A stretch of 64,000 nucleotides of DNA from Aquitalea denitrificans (GTDB taxonomy: Bacteria > Pseudomonadota > Gammaproteobacteria > Burkholderiales > Chromobacteriaceae): contig NZ_CP047241.1 in NCBI RefSeq assembly GCF_009856625.1, positions 744,001 through 808,000 on the forward strand, read 5' to 3'. The notes under the pieces were generated by a model. It saw only the letters and a list, made by a program, of their open reading frames with translations. It did not search any database and was not told where the DNA came from. Positions 36,870 through 46,246 of this stretch are shown one piece after another; position 1 is the stretch's first letter, and each line of letters begins with the position of its first letter. Made by a program: the position numbers and the translations under genes.

Positions 36870-37133
36870 TCAAACGGTTTGGTAATGACTGGCAATGCTA
36901 AGCCAGGAGCGCAAGGGGGTATCGGTGAAGGGGTGCATTTCCAGCTGGCCATGTCCTTCCAGTAGCAGCTTGCTTGCTGGCAGCAGTGCGTATTCTCCAC
37001 CTTGCAAGCAGATGTCCTGGCCGTCAACCGTTAACCAGTGTGCGCCGCTGCGGGCATATATCCGGCAACGACGGGACAGCTGCAAGACCAATAGTTCACC
37101 ATCAGCCAGTTCCAGCCGTAATGAATGGGACAT
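36870..37133 (-). CDS. DUF2917 family protein
   Basis: An 87-residue protein of the DUF2917 family, with the typical ARSGAHWLTVDGQDICLQGG core (residues about 28-47) that predicts a small cupin-like beta fold. The start at 37133 is chosen because AGGAG lies 6 bp before it; two ATGs further up would leave too little or no spacing. Members of this family often stand next to LysR regulators of the GcvA type, as here with the divergent gene at 37228. The function is unknown. Confidence 0.8.
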   Translation of the reverse strand: MSHSLRLELADGELLVLQLSRRCRIYARSGAHWLTVDGQDICLQGGEYALLPASKLLLEGHGQLEMHPFTDTPLRSWLSIASHYQTV

Positions 37134-37209
37134 GATCATCTCCTTCCGTGGGGGTGAGTTCACTATAAGCAGTGGCAGCTACGGTGAAAATTGATATTTA
37201 TTTGGAATT

Positions 37210-37230
37210 CATGTTAGTTTTTCTAACATG
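37210..37230. promoter_or_regulatory. Inverted repeat overlapping the start codon of the LysR gene
   Basis: CATGTTAG (37210-37217) and CTAACATG (37223-37230) form an 8-bp repeat with a 5-nt spacer. The right arm contains the ATG at 37228. It is a good candidate for autoregulation by the LysR protein and for control of the divergent DUF2917-GST unit. Confidence 0.6.
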
Positions 37231-38115
37231 AGACTACTACCCCCCTTGTCTGCCCTGCGCAGTTTTGAAGCCCTGGCCCGTCTGGGAAGTGTTACGCAGG
37301 CTGCCAGTGAGCTTCATGTGACACATTCAGCCATTAGCCAGCAAATACGCCAGCTGGAGGAGCTGTTGGGTGTGGTGCTGTTTGTGCGCGAAGGGCGGGG
37401 ACTACGGCTGACCGAGGATGGTCGACTGTATGCGCTGCAAGTGCGTATCGGCCTGAGTGAGTTAACGGAAGCTACACGGTTGATACAAGCCAGGCCGCGA
37501 GATGGAGAGCTGGTAGTGGCGGTGATGCCGTCCTTTGGTGCGCACTGGCTGCTACCGCGCTTGCCCCGCTTCCAGGCTCGCTTCCCGCAATATCGCATTA
37601 GCTTGCGTGCCAGCCTGGACATCCAGGACCTGCGTCAGGGACTGGTGGATATCGGCGTACGCATGGGGCAGGGCGGTTGGGAAGGCTTGCAGCAACAGCA
37701 TTTGTTTGATGACGAACTGGTGGTGGTGGCTGCGCCGGACTTCCAGCAGGGCAGGCTGCCGCGCACGCCGGCCGAGATCGTGGCGGGGCCAGTGGTGCGT
37801 ACGGTGGAAAGTTGGATGGGTTGGTGTCAGGCTGCTGGCGTGAATGAACCGTCAAAGGCCGGCTTGTGGATCAATGATTCCAATCTGGTGCTGCAGGCGG
37901 TGCAGCAGGGAATGGGGGTGGCACTGGAGCGGCGCAGCTTGGTGGATGCAGGGCTGAAGTCAGGTGTGCTGGTGCAACTGAGTGATATTGTTGTGCCGTA
38001 TCCCTACCCACATTGGCTGGTGTGGCCGCAGCGCGAAAGCTCCCTGCTCAAGCAGCGTGATTTTGCCAGCTGGATGGCGGAGGAGGTTGAAGCGTACCAG
38101 CAGGCGCTGGCCTAG
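37228..38115 (+). CDS. LysR-type regulator (GcvA-like)
   Basis: A 295-residue transcription factor. The HTH region reads [20 protein letters not shown] (from residue 4) with [17 protein letters not shown] as recognition part (near residue 31), typical of the GcvA subgroup. The effector domain begins near residue 90. No Shine-Dalgarno sequence precedes the ATG at 37228, and an inverted repeat overlaps it, so the message may be leaderless or poorly translated. It is divergent from the DUF2917-GST pair, its likely target. The inducer is unknown. Confidence 0.87.
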   Translation: MRLLPPLSALRSFEALARLGSVTQAASELHVTHSAISQQIRQLEELLGVVLFVREGRGLRLTEDGRLYALQVRIGLSELTEATRLIQARPRDGELVVAVMPSFGAHWLLPRLPRFQARFPQYRISLRASLDIQDLRQGLVDIGVRMGQGGWEGLQQQHLFDDELVVVAAPDFQQGRLPRTPAEIVAGPVVRTVESWMGWCQAAGVNEPSKAGLWINDSNLVLQAVQQGMGVALERRSLVDAGLKSGVLVQLSDIVVPYPYPHWLVWPQRESSLLKQRDFASWMAEEVEAYQQALA

Positions 38116-38164
38116 TCTCACGGCTGATGCTGGCTACTGTTTACTGGACATGCATGCAAGGAAA

Positions 38165-38500
38165 ATGCGGGTGACATTGCTGAAGTTATTGTTGCTGTTT
38201 GGCCTGACTGCCTTGGCTGAGATTACCGGCTGCTATCTGCCCTGGTTGTGGCTGAAGCAGCAGGGTTCGATAGTGTTATTGTTACCGGCGGCCTTGTCGC
38301 TGCTGCTGTTTGTCTGGTTATTGACCTTGCATCCTGTAGCAGCCGGGCGTGTCTATGCTGCCTACGGTGGTGTTTATGTTGTGGTGGCTTTATTGTGGCT
38401 ATGGCTGGTTGATGGTGTCAGACCGAGTAGCTGGGACTTGCTGGGAGCATCGCTGGCCTTGATGGGCATGGCCATCATCATGCTTGCACCCAGACCGTAG
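38165..38500 (+). CDS. YnfA-family (UPF0060) small membrane protein
   Basis: A 111-residue inner-membrane protein with four hydrophobic segments. [16 protein letters not shown] near residue 17 and [20 protein letters not shown] near residue 56 match E. coli YnfA closely. The start at 38165 is chosen because it gives the short family N-terminus; an ATG 15 bp upstream is possible. The fold resembles small multidrug-resistance exporters; transport activity here is only inference. A terminator follows the gene. Confidence 0.9.
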   Translation: MRVTLLKLLLLFGLTALAEITGCYLPWLWLKQQGSIVLLLPAALSLLLFVWLLTLHPVAAGRVYAAYGGVYVVVALLWLWLVDGVRPSSWDLLGASLALMGMAIIMLAPRP

Positions 38501-38522
38501 TGAGTGCGGCTTGCGCTGAAAC

Positions 38523-38549
38523 AAAAACCGGGCAATGCCCGGTTTTTTT
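38523..38549 (+). terminator. Terminator of the ynfA-like gene (also faces the GST gene)
   Basis: AAAAACCGGGC-AAT-GCCCGGTTTTTTT is flanked by A- and T-runs and so can act in both directions between the convergent genes. Confidence 0.9.
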
Positions 38550-38559
38550 GTCAGTGCGA

Positions 38560-39171
38560 TCAAGAGGCCGGTGGCCGGGTATCGATAAACGATGGCCGGG
38601 CTGACAGCCGTTCAAGCAAGTTGGCCAGATTGGGATAGGACTCGCGCCAGTCAATGGCTGGAAAGCGGAAATCCAGATAGCCCAGGCAGCAGCCGACGGC
38701 AATATCGGCCAGGCTGTAGCCTTCGCCATTGCACCATTGCCGTTCGCCCAGGTCGGCCGACATCGCGGCAAGACCCCGGTCTATCTTGTCCTGCTGGCGG
38801 GCGATCCATTCCGGCATTTGCTTGTCAGCTGGGCGGCGCTGTTCCAGTACGATGGCAACCGCAGCATCGGTAATGCCATCGGCCAGCGCCTCCCAGCGCC
38901 GGGTATTGATCAGGCGGCGGTTTTCCTGCGGCAACAGGCGGGCTACCGGGGAAATATTGTCCAGGTATTCCACGATGACCCGCGAATCGAACAAGATGCT
39001 GCCATCGTCCAGTTCCAGCGCTGGGACCTTGCCCAGCGGGTTGTACCGGGCGACCTGGCTGTCCGGGTTCCACGGCACGTCCTCTTCCAGCGGGCAATCA
39101 ATCTTCTTGTCGGCCAGCACGATGCGTACCTTGCGGGCATACGGGCTAGTGAATGAGGCAATCAGTTTCAT
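38560..39171 (-). CDS. Glutathione S-transferase family protein (YibF-like)
   Basis: A 203-residue soluble GST. The thioredoxin-like domain starts MKLIASFTSPYARKVRIVLA and includes NPLGKVPALELDDGSILFDS near residue 44, with VPAL cis-proline and the glutathione-binding DS pair. The C-terminal helical domain has the N-capping GYSLADIAVG motif near residue 151. YibF of E. coli is the closest well-known relative by eye. The substrate is unknown. The ATG at 39171 has no conflict with neighbours. Confidence 0.88.
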   Translation of the reverse strand: MKLIASFTSPYARKVRIVLADKKIDCPLEEDVPWNPDSQVARYNPLGKVPALELDDGSILFDSRVIVEYLDNISPVARLLPQENRRLINTRRWEALADGITDAAVAIVLEQRRPADKQMPEWIARQQDKIDRGLAAMSADLGERQWCNGEGYSLADIAVGCCLGYLDFRFPAIDWRESYPNLANLLERLSARPSFIDTRPPAS

Positions 39172-39265
39172 GGTGGTAGAGTGCTCGGCGGGTCGTAAAA
39201 GCGGGCTGATATGTTCAGCCCGTTGTGTTGCTTACTGTAGCGCAAGGTCGCTACAGCATAAAGGG

Positions 39266-39961
39266 CTAGTTGAGTTCGATCTTGCCATTGATCATGAGTT
39301 GCAACTGGCTTTGGCCGGGTTGCCAGTCTGGCTGGGCCACATCGGCTTCCTTGGCCATGGGTGCTGCGGCAGCGCGCATTAACATGGGCGGCCGAAAGGA
39401 CGGGGCTGCATTGCCGAACTCCAGTTCCTTGATGGTGATGCGGCTCTTACCCAGCGTTTGTGCGGTGATATTGGCCTGGGCCTGCATTTCGGCTAACGCG
39501 GCAGGAATCATGGCTTTTTCTGCAGCACGCCTGGCACTATCAGATACGGTGAACTGCACGCCTTCCAGCAGCATGGTTTTTTGCAACTGCGCCACCAGTT
39601 CCGCGGCCTGGGTCATGTCCCGGCTCTTCAGGCGGATTTCAGCCCGGCCTTGCCAGCCTTGTATCTTGCCGTTCTTGTCGTAACTCGGCCAGCTGTTGTA
39701 GCTGCCGCTGCTCACTTCCACATGTGGGTAGTTCTTGCCCAGCGCCATGCCCAGGGCAATACCCTTGTTCAGGCGATTGGCCAGTGTGGCGGGCTGTTCA
39801 CTTTTTTCTTGCAGGTAGAGTGTGGCTTGCAGCTGGTCGTTGGCGACTTCCTGTTGGGCCGAGCCTGACAGGCGCAGTTCGATGCCATCGGCTGCTTTGG
39901 CCATGACCGGGGCGATGAGCAGACTGGCTGCCATCATGGAGTGGATAAGTGCGGTCTTCAT
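39266..39961 (-). CDS. SIMPL-domain (DUF541) periplasmic protein
   Basis: A 231-residue exported protein. A signal peptide spans residues 1-24 (cleavage after VMAKAA). The SIMPL domain follows, with LSGSAQQEVANDQL at its start and the LKSRDMTQAAELVAQL segment near residue 116. Proteins of this family are periplasmic or outer-membrane associated, and their job is largely unknown; some affect stress resistance. The start at 39961 is chosen for the signal peptide; an upstream in-frame ATG would add 37 residues without a signal. It stands between two unrelated units. Confidence 0.85.
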   Translation of the reverse strand: MKTALIHSMMAASLLIAPVMAKAADGIELRLSGSAQQEVANDQLQATLYLQEKSEQPATLANRLNKGIALGMALGKNYPHVEVSSGSYNSWPSYDKNGKIQGWQGRAEIRLKSRDMTQAAELVAQLQKTMLLEGVQFTVSDSARRAAEKAMIPAALAEMQAQANITAQTLGKSRITIKELEFGNAAPSFRPPMLMRAAAAPMAKEADVAQPDWQPGQSQLQLMINGKIELN

Positions 39962-40103
39962 GCAAACTCCTGCAAAGGTAGACAAACAGGCTTTTGAGCG
40001 GGGGTAAGGCAGAAGGTTCGCATATCTGGCCAGGAAATGGCCAGTATCGGTGGGGGAAAGCATGCCGGGCACAGACGATCACCCGGCATGTCGGTGCCTG
40101 CAC

Positions 40104-40898
40104 TCAACCCAGTAGCAGGGCGTCGTCATCCAATTTTTCGCCACGGGTCTGCTCGAACATGGCCAGCAGATCTGGTACGTCCATGCGGCTGCGTTCCGTG
40201 CCGCTAACGTCCAGTACCACGCGGCCCTGATGCAGCATCACGGTGCGATGGCCGTGATCCAGCGCCTGGCGCATGGAGTGGGTCACCATCAGGGCGGTCA
40301 GTTTGTTTTCCGTCACGATGCGGTCGGTCAGCTCCAGCACGAAGGCAGCGGTTTTGGGGTCGAGCGCGGCGGTGTGCTCATCCAGCAGCAGCAGGCGGGA
40401 AGGCTGCAAGGAGGCCATCAGCAGGCTGACGGCCTGGCGCTGACCGCCGGATAGCAGGCCCATGCGGTCGCCCAGGCGGTTTTCCAGGCCCAGCTTGAGT
40501 GTGGACAGCTTGTCGCGGAATGCTTCGCGATAACTGGCCTTGACCGCGCGCGACAGGCCGCGTCCCTGGCCGCGCTGCATGGCTAGCGCCAGGTTCTCTT
40601 CGATGGTGAGCCCTTCGCAGGTACCTGCCAGCGGGTCCTGGAATACACGGGCCACCAGCGCAGCACGCTGCCAGGCGGACTGGCGGGTGACGTCCTGCCC
40701 GTCAATGAACAGGCTGCCGGTATCGGGGCTGATGTCGCCGCTAATGGCATTCAGAAAGGTGGATTTGCCAGCGCCATTGCTGCCGATCACGGTGACGAAC
40801 TGGCCGGATTCGATGGTCAGCGACAGGCCACGCAGCACCGGGTTTTCCAGCGGAGTGCCGGGGTTGAAGGTCTTGAACAGATTGTCGGCGCGCATCAT
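40104..40898 (-). CDS. ABC importer ATP-binding protein (TrpZ-like)
   Basis: ATPase of a substrate-binding-protein-dependent importer. The 264-residue product has Walker A GSNGAGKST (near residue 37), signature LSGGQRQAV (near 146) and Walker B LLLDEHTAALDP (near 166), where the usual DEP is DEH. Its start ATGA overlaps the permease stop by 4 bp, so translation is coupled. The gene belongs to a three-gene unit with a TrpY-like permease and a TrpX-like binding protein (PF04392 family), known in some bacteria to import tryptophan or tyrosine. The substrate is not proven here. Confidence 0.87.
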   Translation of the reverse strand: MMRADNLFKTFNPGTPLENPVLRGLSLTIESGQFVTVIGSNGAGKSTFLNAISGDISPDTGSLFIDGQDVTRQSAWQRAALVARVFQDPLAGTCEGLTIEENLALAMQRGQGRGLSRAVKASYREAFRDKLSTLKLGLENRLGDRMGLLSGGQRQAVSLLMASLQPSRLLLLDEHTAALDPKTAAFVLELTDRIVTENKLTALMVTHSMRQALDHGHRTVMLHQGRVVLDVSGTERSRMDVPDLLAMFEQTRGEKLDDDALLLG

Positions 40899-41797
40899 GC
40901 GGATTTCCCTCCTTGCTTGTTGCGCAGCTTGCCCTTGATCTTGGGCAGCACCAGCGCCAGGCCCACCAGCACGGCGGTAATCAGGTTCAGGTCTTGCGCT
41001 TGCAGGCCGATGAAGTCGGCATTCAGCGCTAGGGCGATCAGCAGGCGGTACAGCAGTGCGCCCAGTACGGTGGCCAGGGTGATCAGCCACAGGCTGCGCG
41101 GTGGCAGCAGGGTTTCGCCAATGATGACGGCAGCCAGACCGACGACGATGGTACCGATGCCCATGGAAATGTCTGCACCGCCCTGGGTTTGTACGTATAG
41201 CGCACCTGCCAGTGCAATCAGCGCATTAGACAAGGCCATGCCGGCCAGGGTCATGCGGTCGGTGGAGATGCCCTGTGCCCGTGCCATGCGCGGGTTGGCA
41301 CCGGTGGCACGCAATGCAAGGCCGGTTTCGGAGGCAAAGAAGGCATCCAGCAGCAGCTTGGCGATCACCACGATGACTGCCAGTACTGCGGGCTGAATCA
41401 GCCAGGCGTTGTCGCTGACGGTGCTGATGAAGGGGGTAAATACCGTGGGCAGGCCGATCAGCGCGATATTGGGTGCGCCCATGATGCGCAGGTTGATGGA
41501 GTACAGCGCAATCATCACCAGAATGCTGGCCAGCAATTGCAGGATGCCCAGGCGCACATTGAGCCAGGCTGTGAGCCAGCCGGCCGCGGCACCGGCAATG
41601 GCGGCCAGGCCGCAGGCCAGCCATGGGTCGTGGCCACCGGCAATCAGCACGGCAGCCACCGCGCCGCCCAGCGGAAAACTGCCGTCGGCGGTAAGGTCGG
41701 GGAAGTTGAGCAGGCGGAAGGAAATCAGTACGCCCAGTGCGACGAGCGCAAAGATCAGGCCGATTTCCAGCGCGCCCATCATTGAAATCAGGGACAT
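40895..41797 (-). CDS. ABC importer permease (TrpY-like)
   Basis: Inner-membrane permease of 300 residues with about nine hydrophobic segments, of the branched-chain-type permease superfamily. Typical stretches are ISFRLLNFPDLTADGSFPLG near residue 25 and GLALRATGANPRMARAQGIS near residue 158, the latter being the coupling-helix region. The start is placed at 41797 behind AGAGGTG; a longer frame would have no domain content. It overlaps the ATPase gene by 4 bp and follows the binding-protein gene after a 130-bp gap that contains a terminator-like hairpin. Confidence 0.87.
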   Translation of the reverse strand: MSLISMMGALEIGLIFALVALGVLISFRLLNFPDLTADGSFPLGGAVAAVLIAGGHDPWLACGLAAIAGAAAGWLTAWLNVRLGILQLLASILVMIALYSINLRIMGAPNIALIGLPTVFTPFISTVSDNAWLIQPAVLAVIVVIAKLLLDAFFASETGLALRATGANPRMARAQGISTDRMTLAGMALSNALIALAGALYVQTQGGADISMGIGTIVVGLAAVIIGETLLPPRSLWLITLATVLGALLYRLLIALALNADFIGLQAQDLNLITAVLVGLALVLPKIKGKLRNKQGGKSA

Positions 41798-41878
41798 GAA
41801 CACCTCTGCGACATGCCGGCCCGTCAGGGTAGGGGGCGGCAAGCCAGACCTGGGTGAGGCCGGGCAGTTGATACGGAA

Positions 41879-41911
41879 AAAGCCCGGATGGCGGTGAAAC
41901 CATCCGGGCGG
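41879..41911 (-). terminator. Attenuating terminator between binding-protein and permease genes
   Basis: On the minus strand GCCCGGATGG and CCATCCGGGC form a 10-bp stem followed by TTTTT. It lies 17 bp past the binding-protein stop, inside the operon, and would keep permease and ATPase levels below those of the binding protein. Confidence 0.75.
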
Positions 41912-41927
41912 TCAGGCTGGGCTCAGC

Positions 41928-42887
41928 TTACTTGACGGTGTTCTGCGCTTCCTTGAGCAGGGCTGCGGACAGCGGTGCACCTTGCTTCATGGCGGCAGAC
42001 GGGTTCACGGTCAGGCTCAGCTTGCTACCCACTTCAGGTGCAATGGCACCTGGCTTTTCACCCTTCAGGATGCGAACCACGATCTTGCCGGTCTGGCGGC
42101 CCATATCGTAGTAGTTCATCCCCAGCGCAGCGACGGCACCACGTTTGACCGAGTCGGTATCGGAGGCAATCAGCGGCAGTTTGGCCTGATTGGCCACGGC
42201 TACCAGCGATTCATAGGTGGACACCACATTGTTGTCGGTACTGGTGTAGATGGCATCAACCTTGCCGATCAGGCTCTTGGCGGCTGGGGCTACGTCTACG
42301 GTACGCGGTGCCGGTGCTTCCACCAGGCTCATGCCACGCTTGGCCAGCTCTGCTTTCAGTTCTTTCACCACGATGGTGGAGTTGACTTCACCCGGGCTGA
42401 ATACCATGCCGATGCGCTTGGCACCCGGTTTCACCTTCAGGATCAGGTCTACCTGCGGACCCAGCGGCAGCATGTCGGATACGCCGGTTACATTGGTGCC
42501 GCTGGCTTTCCAGTTGCTGACCAGCTTGGCGGCAACCGGGTCAGTCACGGCGGTGAATACGATGGGCAGCGTCTTGCTGGCAGCAACCAGTGCCTGTGCA
42601 GACGGGGTTGCAATGGCCACGGCTACATCCGGCTTGTCACCAACAAACTTGCGGGCGATCTGGCCGGCAGTGGCCGGGTTACCCTGGGCGCTCTGGTATT
42701 GCACCTTGACCTTGTCTTCACCCATGCCTTCGGCCTTGAGCTCGTCGGTCACTCCTTTGCGTGCAGCATCCAGCGCCGGATGGTCAACAATTGCCGTAAT
42801 GGCAACCGACTTGAGTTCGGCAGCGGAAGCAGACAGGGACAGCACGGCTGCAGCGGCAGCCAGCAGTTGGCGATGGCGTAGGGACAT
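41928..42887 (-). CDS. ABC importer substrate-binding protein (TrpX-like)
   Basis: Periplasmic binding protein of the PF04392 family. The 319-residue product has a signal peptide ending near residue 22 (LSASA). Mature motifs include KSVAITAIVDHPALDAARKG, VAIATPSAQALV near residue 88 and the hinge region PIVFTAVTDPVAAKLV near residue 107. This family includes tryptophan/tyrosine binders and uncharacterised members. It is the first gene of the unit binding protein-permease-ATPase. Confidence 0.88.
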   Translation of the reverse strand: MSLRHRQLLAAAAAVLSLSASAAELKSVAITAIVDHPALDAARKGVTDELKAEGMGEDKVKVQYQSAQGNPATAGQIARKFVGDKPDVAVAIATPSAQALVAASKTLPIVFTAVTDPVAAKLVSNWKASGTNVTGVSDMLPLGPQVDLILKVKPGAKRIGMVFSPGEVNSTIVVKELKAELAKRGMSLVEAPAPRTVDVAPAAKSLIGKVDAIYTSTDNNVVSTYESLVAVANQAKLPLIASDTDSVKRGAVAALGMNYYDMGRQTGKIVVRILKGEKPGAIAPEVGSKLSLTVNPSAAMKQGAPLSAALLKEAQNTVK

Positions 42888-43041
42888 GGCAATTCCTTGT
42901 GAGTCAGGATAGATTTTTTTGGAAAATGAATATTTCGCGCAATTTTATTCCAAAGTACAAGATTTTTCTTGCTGCGCTGCGCAATAAAATGGCTGAGATT
43001 GGATATTGGAGACAGGAAGTTGCCGGTTCGTCGCGCAGGCG

Positions 43042-43070
43042 AAAAAAAAGCGGCCCGGATCACGGGCCGC
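43042..43070 (-). terminator. Terminator of aceB
   Basis: GCGGCCCGTGATCCGGGCCGC followed on the minus strand by an 8-T run, about 40 bp past the stop. Confidence 0.88.
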
Positions 43071-43112
43071 ATGAGTGTAAGCTGGCAAATTGCCAACCAT
43101 TGGGTCGATCGT

Positions 43113-44708
43113 TTAGTCGATGTAGTCGTAACCCGGCAGGGTGAGGAATTCGACAAAGTCATCCGAGGTGGTCAGATGGTCGAACATGCCGGCTGCGTCT
43201 TCATATTGCTTGGTCCAGCGATTGCCGTATTCCGCCTTGAGCTTGGCTACTTCAACTGCTTGCAGTTCGCGGAACAGTTCTACCGTGACCTTGCGGCCAT
43301 CCTCCAGCACGCCCTTGGGGCTGCGGATCCACTGCCAGATCTGCGAGCGGGAGATTTCTGCGGTAGCGGCATCTTCCATCAGGTTGTGGATGGGCACGCA
43401 GCCGTTGCCGGAAATCCAGGAACCCAGATACTGGATACCCACATTAATGTTCATGGACAGGCCGGCTTCGGTGATCGGCGCTTCCGGCTGGAAGTTCAGC
43501 AGGTCGGCGGCGGTGACATTCACATCCGGACGCTGCTTGGCAATCTGGTTGGGCGCATCGCCCAGCACGCGGCTGAAGGCTTCATTGGCAATCGGCACCA
43601 GGCCCGGGTGGGCAACCCAGCCGCCGTCGTAGCCGTCGGTGGCGTCACGGTCCTTGTCGGCCTTCACGCCACCCAGTGCCTTTTCATTGGCCACCGGATC
43701 GTTCTTGATCGGAATCAGTGCGGCCATGCCGCCGATGGCCGGCGCGTTGCGCTGGTGGCAGGTTTTGAGCAGCAGCAGGGCGTAGGCACGCATGAAGGGC
43801 ACGGTCATGGTGATCTGTGCACGGTTGGCCAGGCAGAAGTCGCGATTCTGCTTGAACTTCTTGATGCAGCTGAAGATGTAGTCCCAGCGACCGGCATTCA
43901 GGCCCGAGCTGTGCTCGCGCAGTTCGTAGAGGATTTCGTCCATCTCGAAGGCGGCGAGGATGGTTTCGATCAGCACGGTGGCCTTGATGCTGCCCTGGGC
44001 GATACCCAGCTCGTTTTGTGCAAACACGAACACATCGTTCCACAGGCGCGCTTCCAGATGGCTTTCCATCTTGGGCAGATAGTAATAGGTAGCGCTGCCC
44101 ACGCTTTGCAGATAAGCAATGTTGTGGAAGAAGGACAGGGCAAAGTCGAACAGCGAGCCGGAGACGATCTGGCCATCCACGGTGACGTGCTTTTCCATCA
44201 GGTGCCAGCCGCGCGGACGCAAGATCAGCGTGGCGATGGTGTCGTTCAGCTTGTACTGCTTGCCGTCCGGGTTGGCGAAGGAAATGTTCTTGCGGTAGGC
44301 ATCGCGTACATTGATCTGGCCGCTGACCTGGTTTTCCCAGCTCGGGCAGTTGGAGTCTTCAAAGTCGGCCATGAAGCTCTTGGCACCGGAGTTCAGTGCA
44401 TTGATCATCATTTTGCGATCAACCGGGCCGGTGATTTCCACGCGGCGGTCCAACAAGTCTTGCGGCAGTGGAGCAATCTTCCAGTCGCCGGCACGGATGG
44501 CGGCGGTTTCCGGCAGGAAATCCGGCAGTTTGCCGGCATCCAGTTCGGCCTGGCGTACCACGCGGGCGGCAATCAGCTCACGGCGACGGCCTTCGAACTG
44601 GCGGTGCAGTTTGGCCACAAAAGCCAGGGCATCGGTGGTGAGGATTTCTTCAAACGCCGGGGTCAGCGGGGCGAGGATTTCCACGCCTTGCGGAAGGGTG
44701 ATTGCCAT
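43113..44708 (-). CDS. aceB: Malate synthase A
   Basis: Condenses glyoxylate with acetyl-CoA to malate, the second glyoxylate-shunt step. The 531-residue product is of the A isoform length (isoform G is over 700). Motifs include [18 protein letters not shown] near residue 110, [12 protein letters not shown] near 162 with the catalytic arginine, and the C-terminal [20 protein letters not shown] near residue 442 (short motifs [19 protein letters not shown]). It is divergent from a LysR gene at 44858. aceA lies 4 kb away on the same strand. It has a terminator of its own. Confidence 0.95.
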   Translation of the reverse strand: MAITLPQGVEILAPLTPAFEEILTTDALAFVAKLHRQFEGRRRELIAARVVRQAELDAGKLPDFLPETAAIRAGDWKIAPLPQDLLDRRVEITGPVDRKMMINALNSGAKSFMADFEDSNCPSWENQVSGQINVRDAYRKNISFANPDGKQYKLNDTIATLILRPRGWHLMEKHVTVDGQIVSGSLFDFALSFFHNIAYLQSVGSATYYYLPKMESHLEARLWNDVFVFAQNELGIAQGSIKATVLIETILAAFEMDEILYELREHSSGLNAGRWDYIFSCIKKFKQNRDFCLANRAQITMTVPFMRAYALLLLKTCHQRNAPAIGGMAALIPIKNDPVANEKALGGVKADKDRDATDGYDGGWVAHPGLVPIANEAFSRVLGDAPNQIAKQRPDVNVTAADLLNFQPEAPITEAGLSMNINVGIQYLGSWISGNGCVPIHNLMEDAATAEISRSQIWQWIRSPKGVLEDGRKVTVELFRELQAVEVAKLKAEYGNRWTKQYEDAAGMFDHLTTSDDFVEFLTLPGYDYID

Positions 44709-44770
44709 GTGCTTGCTCCTGAAGTGAATTGCGTTGTGACGGCAGGCTGCCGCCTGGATTCATCAAAATG

Positions 44771-44779
44771 TTGCAATGC
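44771..44779. promoter_or_regulatory. TTGCANTGC element upstream of aceB
   Basis: TTGCAATGC lies 63 bp upstream of the aceB start. Related words occur upstream of aceA (50023-50031) and in front of the SDR gene (8409-8417 and 8429-8437). A shared regulator is possible, but the word is short. Confidence 0.35.
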
Positions 44780-44857
44780 GATGTAGGCAGTGTATCTAGC
44801 CAAACAGTAAAAAAAAATGCATAAATAGGCACAACATCTTTTACTTTTAAGTATGCA

Positions 44858-45754
44858 ATGAGCGAGCTAAAACAGCTGGAGACTTTTGTTGCCGTGGTCA
44901 ATCACGGTAGCCTGTCCGCGGCCGCACGCCAGCAGGGGGTTGTGCCGGCCATGATAGGCCGGCGGCTGGATGCGCTGGAGGAGCGGCTGGGGGTGAAACT
45001 GCTGGTGCGCACCACGCGCAACGTTACCCTGACGCAGGAGGGTAGCGCTTTCTTCGAGGATTGCCAGCGCATTCTGACCGAATTGTCCGAAGCCGAGGCC
45101 GGGGTGGCTTCCGGCAGTGGCCGGGCGCGCGGTCATTTGCGGGTATCCGCCCCGGCCGGTTTTGGCCGTCGGCATGTGGCACCGCATATCGCGGCATTCC
45201 AGCAGGCGCATCCGGATATCCGGGTAACGCTGGATCTGTCCGACCGTCTGATCGATCTGCAGCGCGAGCGTATTGACTGTGCCATCCGCATTTCTGATCT
45301 GGCCGACTCCTCGTTGGTGGCCATGCGGCTGGCGGAAAACCGGCGTGTGGTGGTGGCGTCTCCCGCTTATCTGGCGCGGCATGGCATTCCGCATACGCTG
45401 GAGGAACTGGCCGCTCACAACTGCCTGTCGCTTGGCGAGAGCCAAAGTCGTGGCTGGAGCTTTGAACGTGATGGCGTGCTGATCAATCTGCGCGTGGCTG
45501 GTCGGCAGGAGTGTAATGATGGCGCCGTACTGCACGACTGGGCGGTCCAGGGGCTGGGCCTGGCCTGGCGTTCGCTGTGGGAAGTAAAGGATGACCTGTC
45601 CGAGGGGCGGCTGGTAACGGTGCTGGACCAGTTTGCCTCACCCGACTACCCGGTATATGCCGTGGTGCCACAGCGGCGCTTCCTGCCGGCGCGAGTACGG
45701 CATTTTATCGATCATCTGCGCCAGACTTATACCGCAGCCGGTTATTGGGATTAG
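44858..45754 (+). CDS. LysR-type regulator divergent from aceB
   Basis: A 298-residue transcription factor of the CrgA-like LysR subgroup. HTH: LKQLETFVAVVNHGSLSAAA from residue 4, VVPAMIGRRLDALEERLG in the recognition part. Effector domain motifs: RGHLRVSAPAGFGRRHVAP near residue 90 and the C-terminal FLPARVRHFIDHL. It is divergent from malate synthase across 149 bp, so control of aceB is a reasonable inference. The ligand is unknown. No clear RBS precedes the ATG. Confidence 0.87.
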   Translation: MSELKQLETFVAVVNHGSLSAAARQQGVVPAMIGRRLDALEERLGVKLLVRTTRNVTLTQEGSAFFEDCQRILTELSEAEAGVASGSGRARGHLRVSAPAGFGRRHVAPHIAAFQQAHPDIRVTLDLSDRLIDLQRERIDCAIRISDLADSSLVAMRLAENRRVVVASPAYLARHGIPHTLEELAAHNCLSLGESQSRGWSFERDGVLINLRVAGRQECNDGAVLHDWAVQGLGLAWRSLWEVKDDLSEGRLVTVLDQFASPDYPVYAVVPQRRFLPARVRHFIDHLRQTYTAAGYWD

Positions 45755-46246
45755 CCGCTGTCCGGAATGCGCTGGGCATGATTACAGCATGTACTGCTGG
45801 TGATTGGTGTGATCACCTTGCCCATGAATGCAGCGTAGAATTTCTCGGGCTTTGCTTATAGATAGGCAGCAGGAGGTTTGAAACAGCGCAAATACATGTT
45901 AAATAGGCATGGCATTGCGTTTCTATGGCAATAAATACTGAAAAAGTGACGGTATCGTGCCATTTGCTGCTGATTTTTTTGATGGTATGACAATTCGGGG
46001 GCAAATCCTGCTGTCAGATTTGTCCATGAATGGATAATGGATACACTTTGTCCAACTTTCTGGCTTGAACTGTTCCCCCCTTCCTGTAAGATCGCGCGTT
46101 TTCCGCGGCAGTGTTCTGCGTTGAGTTGCCGGTCACGAACCGGCACGGACAGGGCAGCTGTGGATGGGCTGAGTATGATCATCTAGGCCGGTTGTCCTGT
46201 CGCCCAAACATGGCGGCGGCACCGGTGCACACAGGATAGTCTGAAC
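45755..46246. other. Gene-free stretch before the APC permease gene
   Basis: About 490 bp, AT-rich in the middle. A minus-strand frame at 45856-46182 has no recognisable domain and is rejected. I see no terminator hairpin and no certain promoter boxes. Confidence 0.55.

Noticed and set aside
42969..44786. 605-codon plus-strand frame opposite aceB
   Set aside because: Malate synthase on the minus strand explains the region and has a terminator and divergent regulator in the right places.
44819..44857. TGCATA/TATGCA repeat before the LysR gene next to aceB
   Set aside because: Arms of six bases 27 bp apart are too weak to call an operator.
45856..46182. 108-codon minus-strand frame before the APC permease gene
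   Set aside because: No domain, no RBS, composition of non-coding DNA.
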